Source: Rana temporaria | Lineage: Eukaryota > Chordata > Amphibia > Anura > Ranidae | Assembly: GCF_905171775.1 (NCBI RefSeq) | Contig: NC_053497.1 | Span: 38,911,781-38,975,780, forward strand | Direction of reading: 5' to 3' | DNA: 64,000 nt | Part shown: positions 62,425 through 64,000 of the stretch, piece by piece | How the letters are laid out: each line of letters begins with the position of its first letter | Numbering within the stretch: position 1 is the first letter of the stretch | Made by a program: the position numbers and the translations under genes | The notes under the pieces: generated by a model | The model's input: only the letters and a program-made list of their open reading frames with translations | Told to the model about the DNA's origin: nothing | The model's database searches: none

Positions 62425-64000
62425 CCACCATTTTTTTATAACATCTCCAATTATCTCCTTGCCGTGTCTAATGACGGAAATACGAGAGTACGGAAAACTG
62501 TCCAACTTTAAAGTCAATTACGGGAAAACAGAAGCATTAGGAATAGAAGTAAAAGCGGAAGAACTGGAGCAGATAAAAACGAATTTTGATTTCAGGTGAA
62601 CAGACTCTCATATAAATTACTTGGGCACAAGGATAACGGGGTGTTTAAACAGACTTTTTGAGCTCAACTATGTAACGTTGGCAAGGCGTATAAAAACAGA
62701 CCTAGACAAATGGGACAAAGGGACCTTTACGTGGTTCGGGCGGACAAACATATTAAAAATGAACGTGCTCCCAAAAATGTTATATATAATACAGACCCTA
62801 CCAATCAAAATCCCTCAAAGCTACTTAAGAGAATTAAGATCAAGATTCTTGAAATTTATATGGGCAGGGAAACCAGCAAGGATAAGCAGGACCATTCTAT
62901 CTTTACCCAAGGGGAAAGGGGGGATTGGATTTCCAGATCTGATAAAATACCAGGAGGCAGCACATATAGCCAAAGTAGTGGATTGGTGTGGGTGGAATGA
63001 AAAGCCGTGGATAAAAATGGAACAAGCTACGGTAGAAGTACCATTAGAAGGACTGGCATGGACCCCAGATAGGGAAATAACACCAGAAGTAAAAAAACAC
63101 CCCACCATAGGAGCGACTATACGAATTATCAAAAAGATTTTTGCAAAAACGAAACTGTCTGAGGATCCAAGCCCACTCGCACCGATCCTGGGAACTAATG
63201 CTTTTCAAATGGGATTGACAGACCCAAAGTTTAAGGCCCTGCGACAGAGGGGTATATATAGGGTGACCCACTTCTAAAAAGATAACCGATTAATGACGAG
63301 GGGAGAGATGGAAAGAGAAGGGATGCAGGAACTAGATTTTCTGAGGGTGATGCAATTAGAAGCATTTCTTCGAACAAAGGCAGGGACTTACACGATAGTC
63401 AGGAACCCATCCAAATTCGAGCAGACATGCCTAGAAGGGAAGTCAATAAGACACTCTCTGTCCCATTTTTACGCAATGTTAGTAAATCTAGATATACCAC
63501 AAGAATTTAAGTTCATACAAGAATGGGAGAGAGACCTGAAATTAACATTCACACAAGAACAAAAAGATAAGATCTTGAGATTCACGCATAAAGCATCAGT
63601 AGCAAGTAAATACGAGGAGGGAGGCTACAAAATATTAACAAGATGGTACAGAACACCAGCGGTGCTACATCAAATATACCCAGAGACGTCAGAAGTCTGC
63701 TGGAGATGTAAGGAAGCGGAAGGGACACTAGTGCATATCTGGTGGGAGTGTAGAAAAATACAGGAATTCTGGCAAATGGTAATAGAAATAATTGATAAAA
63801 TTACAGGATTTAATCTGGCGGATAGACCATCGGCGGTTTTATTATTAGATATTCCAATAACAATGAAAAAATATCAAAACTCGCTGTTAAGACACCTTAT
63901 CACAGCTGCAAGAGCGTGTATCCCAGTCTTGTGGAAGCAGGAGATGTCTCCATCAAGAGCACAATGGCTCGCAAAAGTGGCAGAAATCCAACAAATGGAA
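62425..64000 (+). mobile_element. L1-clade LINE, 5'-truncated, running off the window
   Basis: A second L1, on the plus strand, starting within RT domain sequence at about 62425-62471 and still open at 64000. It belongs to a different subfamily from the L1 at 25983-30432. Its 3' end and any target duplication lie outside. Confidence 0.88.
62471..64000 (+). pseudogene. L1 ORF2, 3' half, two in-frame stops
   Basis: One frame runs for 510 codons: MTEIREYGKLSNFKVNYGKT (end of the RT domain), then YLGTRITG, WFGRTNILKMNVLPKMLY, LPKGKGGIGFPDL, and near the end a zinc knuckle CWRCKEAEGTLVHIWWEC (C-x2-C-x8-H-x4-C) and RHLITAARACIPVLWK. It is interrupted only by TGA at 62597 and TAA at 63275, with no frameshift. 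The RT catalytic centre lies upstream of the truncation and is missing. Confidence 0.9.

Overview
This is a vertebrate nuclear window, most likely from a frog (probably ranid). It has no prokaryotic features. The coding sequence is split into classic vertebrate cytochrome P450 family 2 (CYP2) exons with GT/AG borders, and most of the rest is transposon-derived: palindromic MITEs with 3-bp, TTAA, TA and 8-bp target duplications, L1-clade LINEs, and a Penelope-like retroelement. The ranid assignment rests on recognising amphibian-type repeat families and is an inference.

Host genes. One complete nine-exon CYP2 gene (gene A) runs on the minus strand from 55368 to 15578. Exon lengths are 180, 163, 150, 161, 177, 142, 188, 142 and 182 bp, giving 494 codons with every P450 signature motif present. 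A second, head-to-tail CYP2 gene (gene B) begins at 7305. Only its exons 1 and 2 are in the window, and the rest lies beyond position 1. The two genes are tandem paralogues: their upstream regions and parts of introns 1 and 2 align, so several transposon insertions can be read against an 'empty' paralogous site.

Layout. 1-7.9 kb: 5' part of gene B with mariner-type and hAT-type insertions in intron 1. 7.9-15.6 kb: intergenic repeats. 15.6-55.4 kb: gene A. Intron 7 holds a hAT-like element swollen by a minisatellite and a TTAA-flanked element. Intron 5 is almost wholly a three-level nest (L1 in MITE in MITE). Intron 4 holds a 2.06-kb near-perfect palindrome inside another MITE. Intron 2 holds a 1.27-kb element with a 10-bp target duplication. 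Intron 1 holds a nearly intact Penelope-like element of about 5.6 kb. 55.4-64 kb: upstream flank with MITEs, a broken mariner transposase, L1 pieces and, at the right edge, an L1 ORF2 running off the window.

Most striking points. (1) The Penelope-like element has a 415-codon gag-like ORF1 overlapping the RT/GIY-YIG ORF. The RT frame has no usable ATG upstream of its conserved core, and a perfectly phased GGGTTTT slippery heptamer lies in the overlap, which suggests -1 ribosomal frameshifting. (2) The intron-4 palindrome looks like two divergent copies of a small transcription unit, each with a TATA box, a short ORF whose stop overlaps AATAAA, and a GT-rich downstream element.
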